The notes under the pieces were generated by a model, which ran no database searches, had not been told where the DNA came from, and saw nothing but the letters and a program-made list of their open reading frames with translations. From positions 179,754 to 243,753 of the forward strand of contig CAJNCV010000002.1 in assembly GCA_905221385.1 (NCBI GenBank): 64,000 nt of DNA. Reading direction: 5' to 3'. The position numbers were made by a program, and so were the translations under genes. Below, piece after piece: positions 46,828 to 56,548 of this stretch. Each line of letters starts with the position of its first letter. Position 1 is the stretch's first letter. The DNA is from a bacterium. Its GTDB lineage: Bacteria > Bacillota > Bacilli > Lactobacillales > Streptococcaceae.

Positions 46828-48099
46828 ATGACGAAACAAAGTAAGTACCAAGCAGTTGTTTCCTTTCTAAAAAAGGGTATCGAATCAGGAAAATTTCCAA
46901 CTGGTAGCAGACTTCCCTCCATCCGTCAACTGAGTCTGGACTTTCATTGTAGCAAGGACACTGTCCAACGAGCCCTGCTAGAATTACGCCATGAACAATA
47001 CCTCTATGCCAAGCCCCAAAGTGGCTACTATGTTCTAGAACAAGGTCAGCATCAAGACCTGGAAATAGAAGTCACTGACGAACATGCCAGTGCTTATGAC
47101 GATTTCAGACTCTGTGTCAATGAAACACTGATTGGAAGAGAAAACTACCTCTTCAACTACTATGACAATCAAGAAGGCCTGGAGGAACTTAGACAATCTG
47201 TCCATCAACTTCTTTTCAACCAAGCCCTCTACTGCAAACCAGACCAACTAGTTCTGACTTCGGGTACCCAGCAAGCTCTCTTTATCCTTTCTCAGATTGA
47301 CTTTCCTAGTAAGGGAGAGGAGATTTTGGTCGAACAACCAACTTACCACCGGATGAACCGCCTCTTGGTGGCTCAGGGATTGGCCTACCAGACCATTGAA
47401 CGTCGAATCGATGGGATTAACCTTGACGAACTAGAAGAACAGTTCAAATCTGGAAAAATCAAGTTCTTCTATACCATTCCTCGCTACCACTATCCTCTTG
47501 GCCATTCCTATTCTGATCAGGAAAAAAGGGCCATTCTAGATCTAGCAAACCATTATGGAGTATACATTGTCGAGGATGACTATTTAGGAGACTTAGACCC
47601 TAAAAAAAGGCAAACCTTCCACTATCTGGATACTGAGGATCGGGTCATTTATATCAAGTCCTTCTCAACCAGTCTCTTTCCAGCCCTTCGTATCACCGCC
47701 CTCATTCTCCCAAATGCCCTAAAAGAGACCTTTGTTTCCTACAAAAATATCTTGGACTATGACAGCAATCTCATCATGCAAAAGGCTCTCTCACTTTATA
47801 TCGATAGTCAGTTATTTGAAAAAAATCGATTGGCTAGACTGACCCTTCAAGAGAACTATCAGACTCAGATAAAGAAAGTGCTTGAAGCAAACACCTGCCC
47901 CTTGCCCTACTATCCTCTACACGATGGCCTTCTGCTTGATTTGAGACACTATCCTAAGATTGCCAGTTTGAAACACGGCTCACTCAAACTAGACTTTTTT
48001 GAGAAAGCTTATTTGGATGCCTGTCCTTATCAGTTCGCCAAAGTCACTCTTGAAAATCTAGAAGAGCTATTAGAATACATAAAAGCAGAATTAGATTAA
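46828..48099 (+). CDS. MocR-type GntR/aminotransferase-like regulator
   Basis: A 423-aa regulator with an N-terminal winged helix (PSIRQLSLDFHCSKDTVQRALLEL, about residues 31-54) fused to a type I aminotransferase domain. The PLP-binding Lys is likely in VIYIKSFSTSLFPALRI, and FYTIPRYHYPLG gives the cofactor-ring contacts. MocR proteins sense PLP or amino compounds. No pdxS/pdxT genes lie nearby, so this is probably not PdxR. It is divergent from budA, with GGAGGT before the ATG. Confidence 0.9.
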   Translation: MTKQSKYQAVVSFLKKGIESGKFPTGSRLPSIRQLSLDFHCSKDTVQRALLELRHEQYLYAKPQSGYYVLEQGQHQDLEIEVTDEHASAYDDFRLCVNETLIGRENYLFNYYDNQEGLEELRQSVHQLLFNQALYCKPDQLVLTSGTQQALFILSQIDFPSKGEEILVEQPTYHRMNRLLVAQGLAYQTIERRIDGINLDELEEQFKSGKIKFFYTIPRYHYPLGHSYSDQEKRAILDLANHYGVYIVEDDYLGDLDPKKRQTFHYLDTEDRVIYIKSFSTSLFPALRITALILPNALKETFVSYKNILDYDSNLIMQKALSLYIDSQLFEKNRLARLTLQENYQTQIKKVLEANTCPLPYYPLHDGLLLDLRHYPKIASLKHGSLKLDFFEKAYLDACPYQFAKVTLENLEELLEYIKAELD

Positions 48100-48115
48100 A
48101 GTCCAACTCTGCTTT
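48082..48115. terminator. Bidirectional terminator between the MocR gene and the binding-protein gene
   Basis: AAAGCAGA / TCTGCTTT stem whose left arm lies in the last codons of the MocR gene. Confidence 0.8.
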
Positions 48116-48118
48116 CTC

Positions 48119-48934
48119 TTATTGTTCAACTTCTGTTAGTTTCGCTGCCTTTTCAAGATAAGTTTGATAGGTTCCGTCATCTTTCAGTTTTTGGATAACC
48201 TTATCTACTACTGCTTTCAAGTCTGATTGACCTTTCTTGATAGCAACGGCATTGGCTTCGCCATCTTTCATCGTCAAGTTAACAGATGCAACAACAAGGT
48301 CTGAGTTTTTACCTGCATAGCTAAGAGCAACTGGTTCATCCATATGAACAGCATCCACTTTTCCAGTCTGCAATTCATTGACTGCTTCCCCCATATTGGT
48401 CAAGGATGTCAACTGGGCATTTGGCAATTGTTCCTTGACCATGGTTTCTGGAACAGTTCCCTTTTGAGCTGCGATATTGGCACTTGCGAGGCTTGAAAGA
48501 TCCTTGTACTTGTCCAAATCGGCTTTTCTAACCAAGAAGCTCATTTTGTTTTCATAGTAAGGGATAGAAAAGTCAAAGACTTCCTTTCTCTCATCTGTAG
48601 CACTAATTCCTGCAATGGCCAAGTCAGCCTTCCCAGTTTGAAGACTGGTCAAGACATTGTCAAAACTCATGCTAGAGATTTCAAGTTTAACCCCAAGCTC
48701 ATCCGCAATTGCTTGAGCCATATCAATATCCGCACCAACCACTTGGTTTTTACCATCTACCAAGGCTTGGAATTCAAACGGTGCATAGTCTGGGCTGGTC
48801 GCAACGACTAGCTTTCCTTTTTGTTTAATAGCCTCCACAGCAGACTGGGAACTATCCGTACTTGATTGGCAAGCTACTAAAACCATGCTGGCAAGCATGC
48901 TACACACAACTAATATCCATTTCTTCATTTTCAT
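48119..48934 (-). CDS. Amino-acid ABC transporter substrate-binding lipoprotein
   Basis: A 271-aa polar-amino-acid binding protein. The signal ends in VLVACQSS, with the lipid-modified Cys at about residue 22. The mature part starts with GKLVVATSPDYAPFEF and has GADIDMAQAIADELGVKLEI and AGISATDERKEVFDFS, all typical of the glutamine/arginine/cystine cluster. No permease or ATPase gene is adjacent, so it must use a partner encoded elsewhere. A consensus promoter drives it. Confidence 0.9.
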   Translation of the reverse strand: MKMKKWILVVCSMLASMVLVACQSSTDSSQSAVEAIKQKGKLVVATSPDYAPFEFQALVDGKNQVVGADIDMAQAIADELGVKLEISSMSFDNVLTSLQTGKADLAIAGISATDERKEVFDFSIPYYENKMSFLVRKADLDKYKDLSSLASANIAAQKGTVPETMVKEQLPNAQLTSLTNMGEAVNELQTGKVDAVHMDEPVALSYAGKNSDLVVASVNLTMKDGEANAVAIKKGQSDLKAVVDKVIQKLKDDGTYQTYLEKAAKLTEVEQ

Positions 48935-48965
48935 AAATAAACAACCTTTCTGTTATTTTTGAATA

Positions 48966-48994
48966 ATTATAACTTATTTAAAAATAATTGTCAA
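48966..48994 (-). promoter_or_regulatory. Consensus promoter of the amino-acid binding-protein gene
   Basis: On the minus strand TTGACA (48994-48989), 17 bp, TATAAT (48971-48966). Confidence 0.85.
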
Positions 48995-49022
48995 TACTTT
49001 TAGAGATTCTAATTGCAAAAAT

Positions 49023-49053
49023 AAAGACTAATCTGAGTTGATCAGCCTTTTTA
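49023..49053 (-). terminator. Terminator of the pst-phoU operon
   Basis: AAAGGCTGATC / GATTAGTCTTT stem with mismatches, 20 nt after phoU, with T-rich sequence on the minus strand. Confidence 0.6.
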
Positions 49054-49073
49054 TTGCATATTTAATCCGTTTC

Positions 49074-49727
49074 TTAGAGTTCGACAATCTTACCTGTTTC
49101 AAAGTAAACAACCCATTCACAGATATTTTTTGCGTAGTCTCCGATTCGTTCCAAGAAGGAAATGACTTGGAAATAATCACGGCCTGTAACGATAGCTTCA
49201 GGATTTTTCTTGATTTCTTCTGTAGCCAAATCACGAATACTATCAAAGTAATGGTTGATTTTTTCGTCCAGTGCTGCTACTTCATAGGCTTGATCTACCG
49301 AACCGTTCAGATAAAGATCTAGGGCTGCTTCGACGAAGTTTTTCACATCGCGCCCCATCTTTTTGATTTCTTCTTCAACGGCAGGGATACGTTGCTCCCC
49401 TTTCATACGAATAGTCGCTTTCGCGATTGACACCGCATGATCTCCCATGCGTTCCAAGTCTGATACCGCCTTGAGAACGGTCAAGACAGTACGAAGGTCT
49501 TGCGAAACAGGTTGTTGGAGGGCAATCATTTCAAATGATTTCTTTTCCAACTTCACTTCGTATTCATTTATCTCTGCATCTTCCTCGATAACTTCTTTTG
49601 CTAAATCACGGTCATGCGTGACAAAGGCACGTACTGTACGATTGATCTGTGAGAGCACTTCTTGTCCCATGGCGTAGAACTGGTTGTGCAATTTCTCCAA
49701 ATCTTCTTCAAATTGAGATCGTAACAT
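49074..49727 (-). CDS. phoU: Phosphate transport regulator PhoU
   Basis: A 217-aa protein of two PhoU repeats, each a three-helix bundle with acidic metal-binding clusters (EEDAEINEYEVKLEK and DLERMGDHAVSIAKA; then AALDEKINHYFDS and FLERIGDYAKNICEW). It damps phosphate uptake through the Pst transporter and tunes the PhoR-type kinase. It is the last gene of pstSCAB1B2-phoU. Confidence 0.95.
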   Translation of the reverse strand: MLRSQFEEDLEKLHNQFYAMGQEVLSQINRTVRAFVTHDRDLAKEVIEEDAEINEYEVKLEKKSFEMIALQQPVSQDLRTVLTVLKAVSDLERMGDHAVSIAKATIRMKGEQRIPAVEEEIKKMGRDVKNFVEAALDLYLNGSVDQAYEVAALDEKINHYFDSIRDLATEEIKKNPEAIVTGRDYFQVISFLERIGDYAKNICEWVVYFETGKIVEL

Positions 49728-49738
49728 CTTTCAACTCC

Positions 49739-50497
49739 TTATCCAAATTTTCCTGTAATATAATCTTCTGTTTCCTTGTTTTGTGGGTCTAGGAACATCT
49801 TCTTCGTATCGTTAAACTCGATCAAATCCCCATCTAGGAAAAATCCTGTTTTATCAGAGATACGAGAGGCTTGTTGCATCGAACGCGTTACCAAGAGCAT
49901 GGTGTATTTATCTTTCAGACCATACAAGGTTTCCTCAATCTTACCTGCAGAAATAGGATCCAAAGCTGAAGTTGGTTCATCCAAGAGAATAATCTTGGGA
50001 CTGGTTGCTAAGACACGGGCAACACAAACACGTTGCTGTTGGCCACCTGAGAGACCAATGGCTGAATCATGCAAGCGATCCTTGACCTCATCCCAGATAG
50101 AAGCGCGTTGCAAGGCCTTTTCTACTGCTTCATCCAAAACATGTTTGTCCTTAACCCCATTGATACGCAGCCCATAGACAACATTTTCGTAGATAGACAT
50201 AGGGAAGGGATTGGGCTGTTGAAACACCATACCAATTTCCTTACGCAATTCAACCGTATCGGTGCGGGGACTGTAGATATTGTGACCATTATAGACCACT
50301 GATCCAGTTGTTGTCACCTCAGGATTTAGATCGCCCATGCGGTTGATGGCTTTGAGCAGGGTGGACTTTCCTGATCCAGATGGACCTATCAAGGCCGTTA
50401 TTTCCTTAGGCTGGAAAGAAAGGGAAACACTATTCAAGGCCTTCTTTTTATTGTAATAAACGGACAGGTCTGACACCTGTAAAATCGCTTCTGACAT
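49739..50497 (-). CDS. pstB: Phosphate ABC transporter ATP-binding protein (second PstB)
   Basis: A 252-aa ATPase with Walker [10 protein letters not shown], signature [15 protein letters not shown] and Walker [13 protein letters not shown]. The H-loop region reads [10 protein letters not shown], with Arg where the first PstB has His (IIVTHSMQQA); this replaces the conserved switch histidine and is worth noting. Two tandem pstB genes are normal in streptococci. It follows the first pstB by 12 nt. Confidence 0.94.
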   Translation of the reverse strand: MSEAILQVSDLSVYYNKKKALNSVSLSFQPKEITALIGPSGSGKSTLLKAINRMGDLNPEVTTTGSVVYNGHNIYSPRTDTVELRKEIGMVFQQPNPFPMSIYENVVYGLRINGVKDKHVLDEAVEKALQRASIWDEVKDRLHDSAIGLSGGQQQRVCVARVLATSPKIILLDEPTSALDPISAGKIEETLYGLKDKYTMLLVTRSMQQASRISDKTGFFLDGDLIEFNDTKKMFLDPQNKETEDYITGKFG

Positions 50498-50509
50498 ACC
50501 GTTTCCTTT

Positions 50510-51313
50510 CTAACCAAAGTGTCCCGTTACATAGTCATTGGTTGACTGTAACTTAGCATTTTGGAAAATATTGGATGTCTTATCATACTCAATTAAATCA
50601 CCCAAGTAGAAAAATCCTGTGTAATCACTTGCACGCGCAGCCTGCTGCATACTGTGGGTAACGATGATGATAGTAAAGTCCTTCTTCAATTCCAACATGG
50701 TTTCTTCCAGCTGGGCTGTCGCAATCGGATCCAAGGCTGAAGCCGGTTCATCCATCAAGAGGATATCTGGCTTGACAGAGATAGCACGAGCGATACAGAG
50801 ACGTTGCTGCTGACCACCAGAAAGCATCAAGGCTGATTTGTGGAGGTCGTCTTTGACCTGATCCCAAAGGGCAGCCTGTCTTAGAGAGGTTTCTACAATT
50901 TCATCAAGGACTTTCTTGTCCTTAACACCTGCACGTTCATGAGCAAAAGTGATGTTGCGGTAAATAGACTTAGCAAATGGATTTGGACGTTGGAAGACCA
51001 TTCCGATATGCTTACGCATCTCATAGACATTGATTTCTGGACGGTTGACGTCAATCCCTCGGTAGAGGATTTGACCTGTTACCTTGGCAATATCAATGGT
51101 ATCATTCATCCGATTGAGACTGCGAAGATAAGTAGATTTCCCAGATCCAGAAGGACCAATCAAGGCTGTAATTTTATTTTTTTCAAATTGCATATCGATG
51201 CCCTTGATGGATTCATTTTTACCATAGTAAACATGTAAATCCTTGGTAGAGAGGGCCACTTTTTCTTCAGGGAAGGTGATGATATGCTTTTCATCCCAGT
51301 TATATTTTGACAT
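50510..51313 (-). CDS. pstB: Phosphate ABC transporter ATP-binding protein (first PstB)
   Basis: A 267-aa ATPase with Walker [20 protein letters not shown], signature [15 protein letters not shown], Walker B ILLMDEPASALD and an intact H-loop IIVTHSMQQA. It energises PstC/PstA for phosphate import. It lies 10 nt after pstA and just before the second pstB. Confidence 0.95.
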   Translation of the reverse strand: MSKYNWDEKHIITFPEEKVALSTKDLHVYYGKNESIKGIDMQFEKNKITALIGPSGSGKSTYLRSLNRMNDTIDIAKVTGQILYRGIDVNRPEINVYEMRKHIGMVFQRPNPFAKSIYRNITFAHERAGVKDKKVLDEIVETSLRQAALWDQVKDDLHKSALMLSGGQQQRLCIARAISVKPDILLMDEPASALDPIATAQLEETMLELKKDFTIIIVTHSMQQAARASDYTGFFYLGDLIEYDKTSNIFQNAKLQSTNDYVTGHFG

Positions 51314-51323
51314 GGCTTCTCCT

Positions 51324-52208
51324 TTAGGCAGCGGTTAATTTCTTGTGTAAATAGCTTCCGAGTTTGCGTGCCCCAAAGTTAAAAATCAAGATAAAGATTA
51401 GGAGCACCGCGGCAGAACCAGCAGATACAATGGTAGCATCAGGAATGGTTCCTTCACTGTTGACCTTCCAGATGTGGACAGCCAAGGTTTCTGCTTGTCG
51501 GAAGATTGAGATAGGGCTAGTAACACTGAGAATATTCCAGTTAGACCAGTCGAGGGCTGGTGCAGATTGTCCTGCCGTATAGATAAGAGCGGCGGCCTCA
51601 CCAAAGATACGGCCGGATGCCAAGACAACACCCGTTACGATACCTGGAAGGGCTTCTGGAATGACGACATGGACCACAGTCTCCCAACGAGAAATTCCAA
51701 GGGCAAGTCCAGCCTCACGTTGTGTATGGTGAACGTGTTTTAAACTATCCTCAACATTTCGAGTCATCTGTGGCAGATTAAACACCGTCAAGGCCAAAGC
51801 ACCTGAAATGATTGAAAATCCATACTCAAACTGGACTACAAAAATCAAGTAACCAAAGAGACCCACAACGACTGATGGTAGAGAAGACAAAATCTCAATA
51901 CAGGTACGAATAAAATTGGTCACAGGTCCTTTTTTGGCATACTCAGCGAGGAAAACGCCAGCTCCCATGGATAAAGGAACAGAAATGATCAAGGTAATGA
52001 CCAAAAGGAAGAAGGAATTATAGAGCTGAATCCCAATACCCCCGCCTGCTTGATAAGAGGAGGATTTCCCAGTCAAGAAGGACCAAGAGATATGCGGTAA
52101 CCCTCTCACCAAGATATAGAGAATCAAAGATGCCAAGATGGTCACGATGATACCCGCGATGGTATAGAGGATAGCTGTTGCAAGTTTATCTAATTTCTTA
52201 GCGTGCAT
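51324..52208 (-). CDS. pstA: Phosphate ABC transporter permease PstA
   Basis: A channel subunit of 294 aa with six helices and the EAA loop GLALGISRWETVVHVVIPEALPG. It overlaps the pstC end by 11 nt. The large external loop with TGKSSSYQAGGGIG is typical of PstA. Confidence 0.95.
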   Translation of the reverse strand: MHAKKLDKLATAILYTIAGIIVTILASLILYILVRGLPHISWSFLTGKSSSYQAGGGIGIQLYNSFFLLVITLIISVPLSMGAGVFLAEYAKKGPVTNFIRTCIEILSSLPSVVVGLFGYLIFVVQFEYGFSIISGALALTVFNLPQMTRNVEDSLKHVHHTQREAGLALGISRWETVVHVVIPEALPGIVTGVVLASGRIFGEAAALIYTAGQSAPALDWSNWNILSVTSPISIFRQAETLAVHIWKVNSEGTIPDATIVSAGSAAVLLIFILIFNFGARKLGSYLHKKLTAA

Positions 52209-53115
52209 AGTTTTTCTTTCCTCTTTCTTTCGTAATCAATTTAATCACACTGTTAAAGGCCAAACTCATCAAGAGCAATACCAAGGCCAGTGACCAGAGT
52301 ACGTTATTATCAACTGTTCCCATGACGGTATTTCCAATACCCATAGTCAAAACAGAAGTCAAAGTCGCAGCTGGTGTTGTTAACGAGGTTGGGATAACTG
52401 CTGAGTTTCCGACCACCATCTGAATAGCAAGGGCTTCACCGAAGGCACGCGCCATCCCAAAGACCACCGCAGTGAAAATACCTGAACGTGCTGCTTTCAA
52501 GGTCACACGCCAGATGGTTTGCCAACGAGTGGCTCCCATGGCTAAACTAGCTTCACGGTAATGCCGAGGAACAGCACGCAAGCTGTCTGTTGTCATAAAG
52601 GTTACAGTTGGTAGGATCATGACAAAGAGAACGAAAATACCTGACAAGATCCCAAAACCAGTTCCACCAAAGATGCTGCGAACAAAAGGCACCACAACTT
52701 GCAAACCGATAAATCCATAGACGACTGAAGGAATACCGACGAGAAGTTCAATGGCAGGTTGCAAAATCTTTGCACCCTTTGGTGATACTTCTGTCATAAA
52801 AACTGCTGCTCCAATAGCAAAGGGAGTTGCGATGAGGGCAGATAAAATCGTCACAATAAAGGAACCCAAAATCATCGGAAGGGCACCAAATTGTTTCCCT
52901 GAAGGATTCCAAGTTTGTCCAAAGAGGAAATCAAAGATATTCACCCCATTGACAAAGAAGGTTGACAAGCCTTTTTGGGCTACAAAAATCAAAATCATCG
53001 CCACAATGATAACAATCAAAGAAAGGCAAGTGAAGGTCAAACCTTTACCAAACTTCTCAAGGCGAGAGTTCTTTGAAGGAGAGAGTAATTTTTTAGATAA
53101 TTCTTCTTGATTCAT
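52198..53115 (-). CDS. pstC: Phosphate ABC transporter permease PstC
   Basis: A channel subunit of 305 aa with six helices and the EAA loop ASLAMGATRWQTIWRVTLKAA. GIPSVVYGFIGLQVVVPF is the conserved helix 3 region. Its ATG overlaps the pstS stop by 1 nt (TAATG), so translation is coupled to that of the binding protein. Confidence 0.95.
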   Translation of the reverse strand: MNQEELSKKLLSPSKNSRLEKFGKGLTFTCLSLIVIIVAMILIFVAQKGLSTFFVNGVNIFDFLFGQTWNPSGKQFGALPMILGSFIVTILSALIATPFAIGAAVFMTEVSPKGAKILQPAIELLVGIPSVVYGFIGLQVVVPFVRSIFGGTGFGILSGIFVLFVMILPTVTFMTTDSLRAVPRHYREASLAMGATRWQTIWRVTLKAARSGIFTAVVFGMARAFGEALAIQMVVGNSAVIPTSLTTPAATLTSVLTMGIGNTVMGTVDNNVLWSLALVLLLMSLAFNSVIKLITKERGKKNYAR

Positions 53116-53993
53116 TATTGACCTCCTTCTACTGCTGTAACGGTACCTGAAGCATCCTTTTGGACTTTCATTTCATTGATGGAGATATAGCCCATGCCCT
53201 TAACAATTCCATTTTGGGCTTCATCTGAGAGGACGAAATTCAGGAATTCGGCAGCTAGCTCATTTGGCTGACCGAGTGTGTACATATGTTCATAAGACCA
53301 CAAAGGCCAATTGTTGGTCGTTACATTCTCAGATGTAGGTTCATACCCATTCAGTTTCATACTCTTCACGGAGCCATCTACATAGGCAAAAGCCAGGTAA
53401 GAAATGGCTCCAGGGGTTTGGGATACAATGGACTTGACCATCCCGTTAGAATCCTGTTCTTGGCTCTGCATTGCCGCTTGGCCATTCATAACCACGCTAT
53501 CAAACGTCGCTCTGGAACCAGAACTTGCTGCTCGGTTGATGATTGAAATGGCCAGGTCTTTACCCCCAACTTCTTTCCAGTTGGTCACTTCACCTGTAAA
53601 GATTTTGCGAAGTTGCTCGGTTGTGAGATTTTCAACATCCACTTCCTTGTTTACAATCACTGCAAGACCAGCCACTGCAACCTTGTGGTCTACTAGAGCT
53701 GAAGCATCGATTCCATCTTTTTCCTCTGCAAAGACGTCAGAGTTCCCGATGTCTACTGCTCCAGACTGGACTTGGGAAAGTCCTGTACCCGATCCACCAC
53801 CTTGAACATTGACTGTTTTTCCGATGTTTCTAGAACTAAATTCATCTGCTGCTGCTTCGACAAGAGGTTGAAGAGCTGTTGAACCAACAGCTGTCATGGA
53901 TTCTCCACGATCAATCCAGCTAGCACATCCTGCTAGAGAACCTGCCACCAAAAGAGTCGCAAGAGATAGGACGAGCTTTTTTCTTTTTTTCAC
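53115..53993 (-). CDS. pstS: Phosphate-binding lipoprotein PstS
   Basis: The phosphate receptor, 292 aa. The signal ends in AGSLAGCAS, with the Cys at about residue 23. Phosphate-binding loops are [15 protein letters not shown] and [30 protein letters not shown] is the third. I chose the GTG at 53993, which has AAGGAG 9 nt upstream and gives the family length; a longer in-frame ATG at 54056 would put 21 charged residues ahead of the signal peptide. First gene of the pst operon. Confidence 0.94.
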   Translation of the reverse strand: MKKRKKLVLSLATLLVAGSLAGCASWIDRGESMTAVGSTALQPLVEAAADEFSSRNIGKTVNVQGGGSGTGLSQVQSGAVDIGNSDVFAEEKDGIDASALVDHKVAVAGLAVIVNKEVDVENLTTEQLRKIFTGEVTNWKEVGGKDLAISIINRAASSGSRATFDSVVMNGQAAMQSQEQDSNGMVKSIVSQTPGAISYLAFAYVDGSVKSMKLNGYEPTSENVTTNNWPLWSYEHMYTLGQPNELAAEFLNFVLSDEAQNGIVKGMGYISINEMKVQKDASGTVTAVEGGQ

Positions 53994-54068
53994 TGTTATT
54001 CTCCTTGAACATAATGATAAATGTTCTGATTTCTTCCGTTTGTCCTGATCATCCAATTATCATCAATG

Positions 54069-54111
54069 ATTGTCCCGCTTTATTTTTTAGACATTCTTAG
54101 GGGCGGACAAT
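54069..54111 (-). promoter_or_regulatory. Inverted repeat upstream of pstS
   Basis: ATTGTCCCGC (54069-54078) and GCGGACAAT (54103-54111) are near-perfect inverted arms 24 bp apart, upstream of pstS and just downstream of AT-rich -10-like sequence (around 54117-54125). They may be a leader hairpin or an operator for the phosphate response. Confidence 0.4.
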
Positions 54112-54201
54112 TCCATCGTATAATATAAGTAATAATAAAAGACTATCAGAAAAAACTCATAATTCCACTATAACATAGAATAGGCTCTTTGACTAGCTTT
54201 T

Positions 54202-55506
54202 TCACCTGAATCTGAGTCCTTTTGGATAATAATTTTTCAAAACATTTCCTGTTACCTTGGCAAAGCCTAATCCGTTTCCTTGAACCACAACTTGGTACCA
54301 GCCATTTGGTCGAGGTTCAGACAATTGAACAGTCTCACCAGCCACATATTTTACAAAATCCTCATCATTGATTTCGACCCTTTGTTTTACTTGACTTGGT
54401 TTCAAGGCTAATCCCAGAGCAAAGCTTGGTTCGAAGCGTTTCTTCTTAAAAGTACCCAGATGGAGGCCATTTCTAGCAATTTTAAGTTTCCCTAGATCAG
54501 GTAGCATCTCTGGCAAAAGATAGAGCTGATCTCCAAAAGTCTGCAAGATACCAGTTAGATTGACCCGCAAGTGTTTTTGGGCAAAATCATGCCACAAGGC
54601 CAGCTGTTCACGACTGAGATTGCTCTTGCTGGCTTTGAATTTAGGTGCTGGATTTTCTCCCTTAAACTGCAAATGGGCAACAAACTGACCTTCTCCCTTA
54701 AAATGGTGAGGGTACATTCGCGCCGTTTCAGGAAGTCCAATTCCTGCTACCATACCGTTCACATGCTCGACTGGAAGCAGTTCAAAATCATAAGTATCTA
54801 GTAACCAGTGAACGATCTCTTCATTTTCCTCAGGTGACCAAGTACAGGTCGAATAGATCAAACGACCACCTTCAGCAAGCATGGTCACTGCATCTTCTAA
54901 AATTTCTCTTTGGAGACTAGCACATTGGCTAGGATAGTCGAGGTTCCAATAATCCATGGCATCTGGCTGCTTACGAAACATCCCTTCACCCGAGCAAGGT
55001 GCATCAAGGACAATCACATCAAAATAACCTTTAAAAACCTGAGCCAAGCGGTCAGCAGATTCATTGGTCACGACAACGTTTGTCGCTCCAAATCGCTCCA
55101 TATTTTCCACTAAAATCTTAGCCCGCTTGCTTGAAATTTCGTTGGAAACAAGAACTCCTTGATTAGCCAGATAAGCTGCTAGTTGAGTGGATTTTCCACC
55201 TGGTGCTGCCGCCAAGTCCAAGACCTTCATACCAGGACTTGGTTGAGCTACCTGGGCCACCATTTGGGCTGCAGGCTCTTGCGAATAAACGAAACCGGTC
55301 ACGTGCTCTGGAGATTTCCCAGAAACTTTACCATAATACCCCCAAGGTGTATGGGGAATAGCATCTGCAAACGATAACTGACTTTCTTTTAAGGGATTGA
55401 CCCGAAAAGCTGATACCGCTTCCTGTTTAAAAGAGGCAAGAAAATCTCTTGCCTCATCTTCTAGTATCGCTTCATATTTTTCAACAAATCCTTCTGGAAA
55501 TTGCAT
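54202..55506 (-). CDS. rRNA cytosine-C5 methyltransferase (NOL1/NOP2/sun; RsmF-like)
   Basis: A 434-aa RNA m5C methyltransferase. The SAM site is LDLAAAPGGKSTQLA; the two catalytic-region cysteines are in VLDAPCSGEGMF and IYSTCTWSPEENEE. The C-terminal part holds the RsmF-type PUA-like extension. The target is probably 16S rRNA C1407 by family, though the related RsmB and others differ. It begins 1 nt from the IMPase-like gene stop. Confidence 0.92.
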   Translation of the reverse strand: MQFPEGFVEKYEAILEDEARDFLASFKQEAVSAFRVNPLKESQLSFADAIPHTPWGYYGKVSGKSPEHVTGFVYSQEPAAQMVAQVAQPSPGMKVLDLAAAPGGKSTQLAAYLANQGVLVSNEISSKRAKILVENMERFGATNVVVTNESADRLAQVFKGYFDVIVLDAPCSGEGMFRKQPDAMDYWNLDYPSQCASLQREILEDAVTMLAEGGRLIYSTCTWSPEENEEIVHWLLDTYDFELLPVEHVNGMVAGIGLPETARMYPHHFKGEGQFVAHLQFKGENPAPKFKASKSNLSREQLALWHDFAQKHLRVNLTGILQTFGDQLYLLPEMLPDLGKLKIARNGLHLGTFKKKRFEPSFALGLALKPSQVKQRVEINDEDFVKYVAGETVQLSEPRPNGWYQVVVQGNGLGFAKVTGNVLKNYYPKGLRFR

Positions 55507-56280
55507 TTAGTTCTTTTTCCTTTCGTAGATATAAGACTGAATCTCTTCTTGCATCTCGATTGGCACCATCATGACAGGCTGACGCGTTTGAAAATCAGCA
55601 GGCTCACCTGATACCGTAAGAAGGCGATAACCCAGACTTTCCCCTAAGATACTGGCCGCAGCATAATCCCATGGCTGCAGGTAGGTAATATAAGTCAGAA
55701 GGCGACCCGATAAAACCTTGGCAAAACTAATGGCCGCACTGCCGTAGACGCGGACACCAAGCGCTGCTCGGCCCAAATCGGCCAAGCCCCACTCATTGGT
55801 TTCAAACATACCTGAGTTACCGGCAACTAAAAATTCTTGAAGAGATTTCTTTTTAAATGTTGGTAAGGGCTCACTATTACGATAGGGAGGAAAGGCACCA
55901 CCACCATGGTAACAATCGCCTTTCATGACATCATAGATAATGCCAAATTTACCCACACCATTCTCAAAATAAGCCAACATCACGGCAAAATCTTCCTGCT
56001 GAGCGACAAAGTTATTGGTACCGTCAATGGGATCAATCACCCAAACAGAACCTTGATCGACCGCAGCACGCAAACAGCCCTCTTCCGCGCAAATCAAGTC
56101 CCCAGGATAGGAGGACTTGATCCGATCAACCAAGAGTTCCTGGACCTCCTTGTCCAAACGTGTCACTAAGTCAGTAGGTGAAGACTTGCACTCAACCTGC
56201 AAATCTTCTTTCATGTGAGCCAAAATATAGGCAGCAGCTTCCTGCACAATCTGTTTGGCAAATTCAAATTTAGTTTCCAA
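55507..56280 (-). CDS. Inositol monophosphatase family protein
   Basis: A 257-aa Mg-dependent phosphatase with the two family signatures [13 protein letters not shown] and [17 protein letters not shown], plus the acidic ligand in LICAEEG. Streptococci make little inositol phosphate, so the real substrate may be another sugar phosphate or 3'-phosphoadenosine phosphate. It overlaps the UPF0223 gene by 11 nt and is co-transcribed with rsmF. Confidence 0.9.
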   Translation of the reverse strand: METKFEFAKQIVQEAAAYILAHMKEDLQVECKSSPTDLVTRLDKEVQELLVDRIKSSYPGDLICAEEGCLRAAVDQGSVWVIDPIDGTNNFVAQQEDFAVMLAYFENGVGKFGIIYDVMKGDCYHGGGAFPPYRNSEPLPTFKKKSLQEFLVAGNSGMFETNEWGLADLGRAALGVRVYGSAAISFAKVLSGRLLTYITYLQPWDYAAASILGESLGYRLLTVSGEPADFQTRQPVMMVPIEMQEEIQSYIYERKKN

Positions 56281-56548
56281 GAGAAATCTTCCCTTCTCTT
56301 TTTTCTTTTGCTAATTGAACCGCATGATAGAAGGAATAACCGCTAGCCGTCTCAAATTCGCGACCTAGGCGCTTTTCTTCACTTTTGCTCGGAACGACAG
56401 ACTTAAATTCCTTGTAGGAATCTAGCAGTTTTTTTGCTTCTACCTTATCTTCATAAGCAGCTTCAACATCATTAAAAAAAGAGAGCACTGAAGCAAGTTC
56501 TTCAGTGCTCCACGACAAATCTAGTGGGTAACTATACTGTTTGTTCAT
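56270..56548 (-). CDS. UPF0223 family protein
   Basis: A 92-aa all-helical protein of unknown function. It matches UPF0223 (YktA) by [23 protein letters not shown] at the start and [21 protein letters not shown] near the end. It begins right at the Spx-like gene stop and overlaps the IMPase gene, so all four genes from spx to rsmF form one unit. Confidence 0.88.
   Translation of the reverse strand: MNKQYSYPLDLSWSTEELASVLSFFNDVEAAYEDKVEAKKLLDSYKEFKSVVPSKSEEKRLGREFETASGYSFYHAVQLAKEKREGKISLGN

Noticed and set aside
48119..48934. Binding-protein gene as part of a full ABC operon
   Set aside because: The neighbours are MocR and phoU; no permease or ATPase for amino acids is adjacent.
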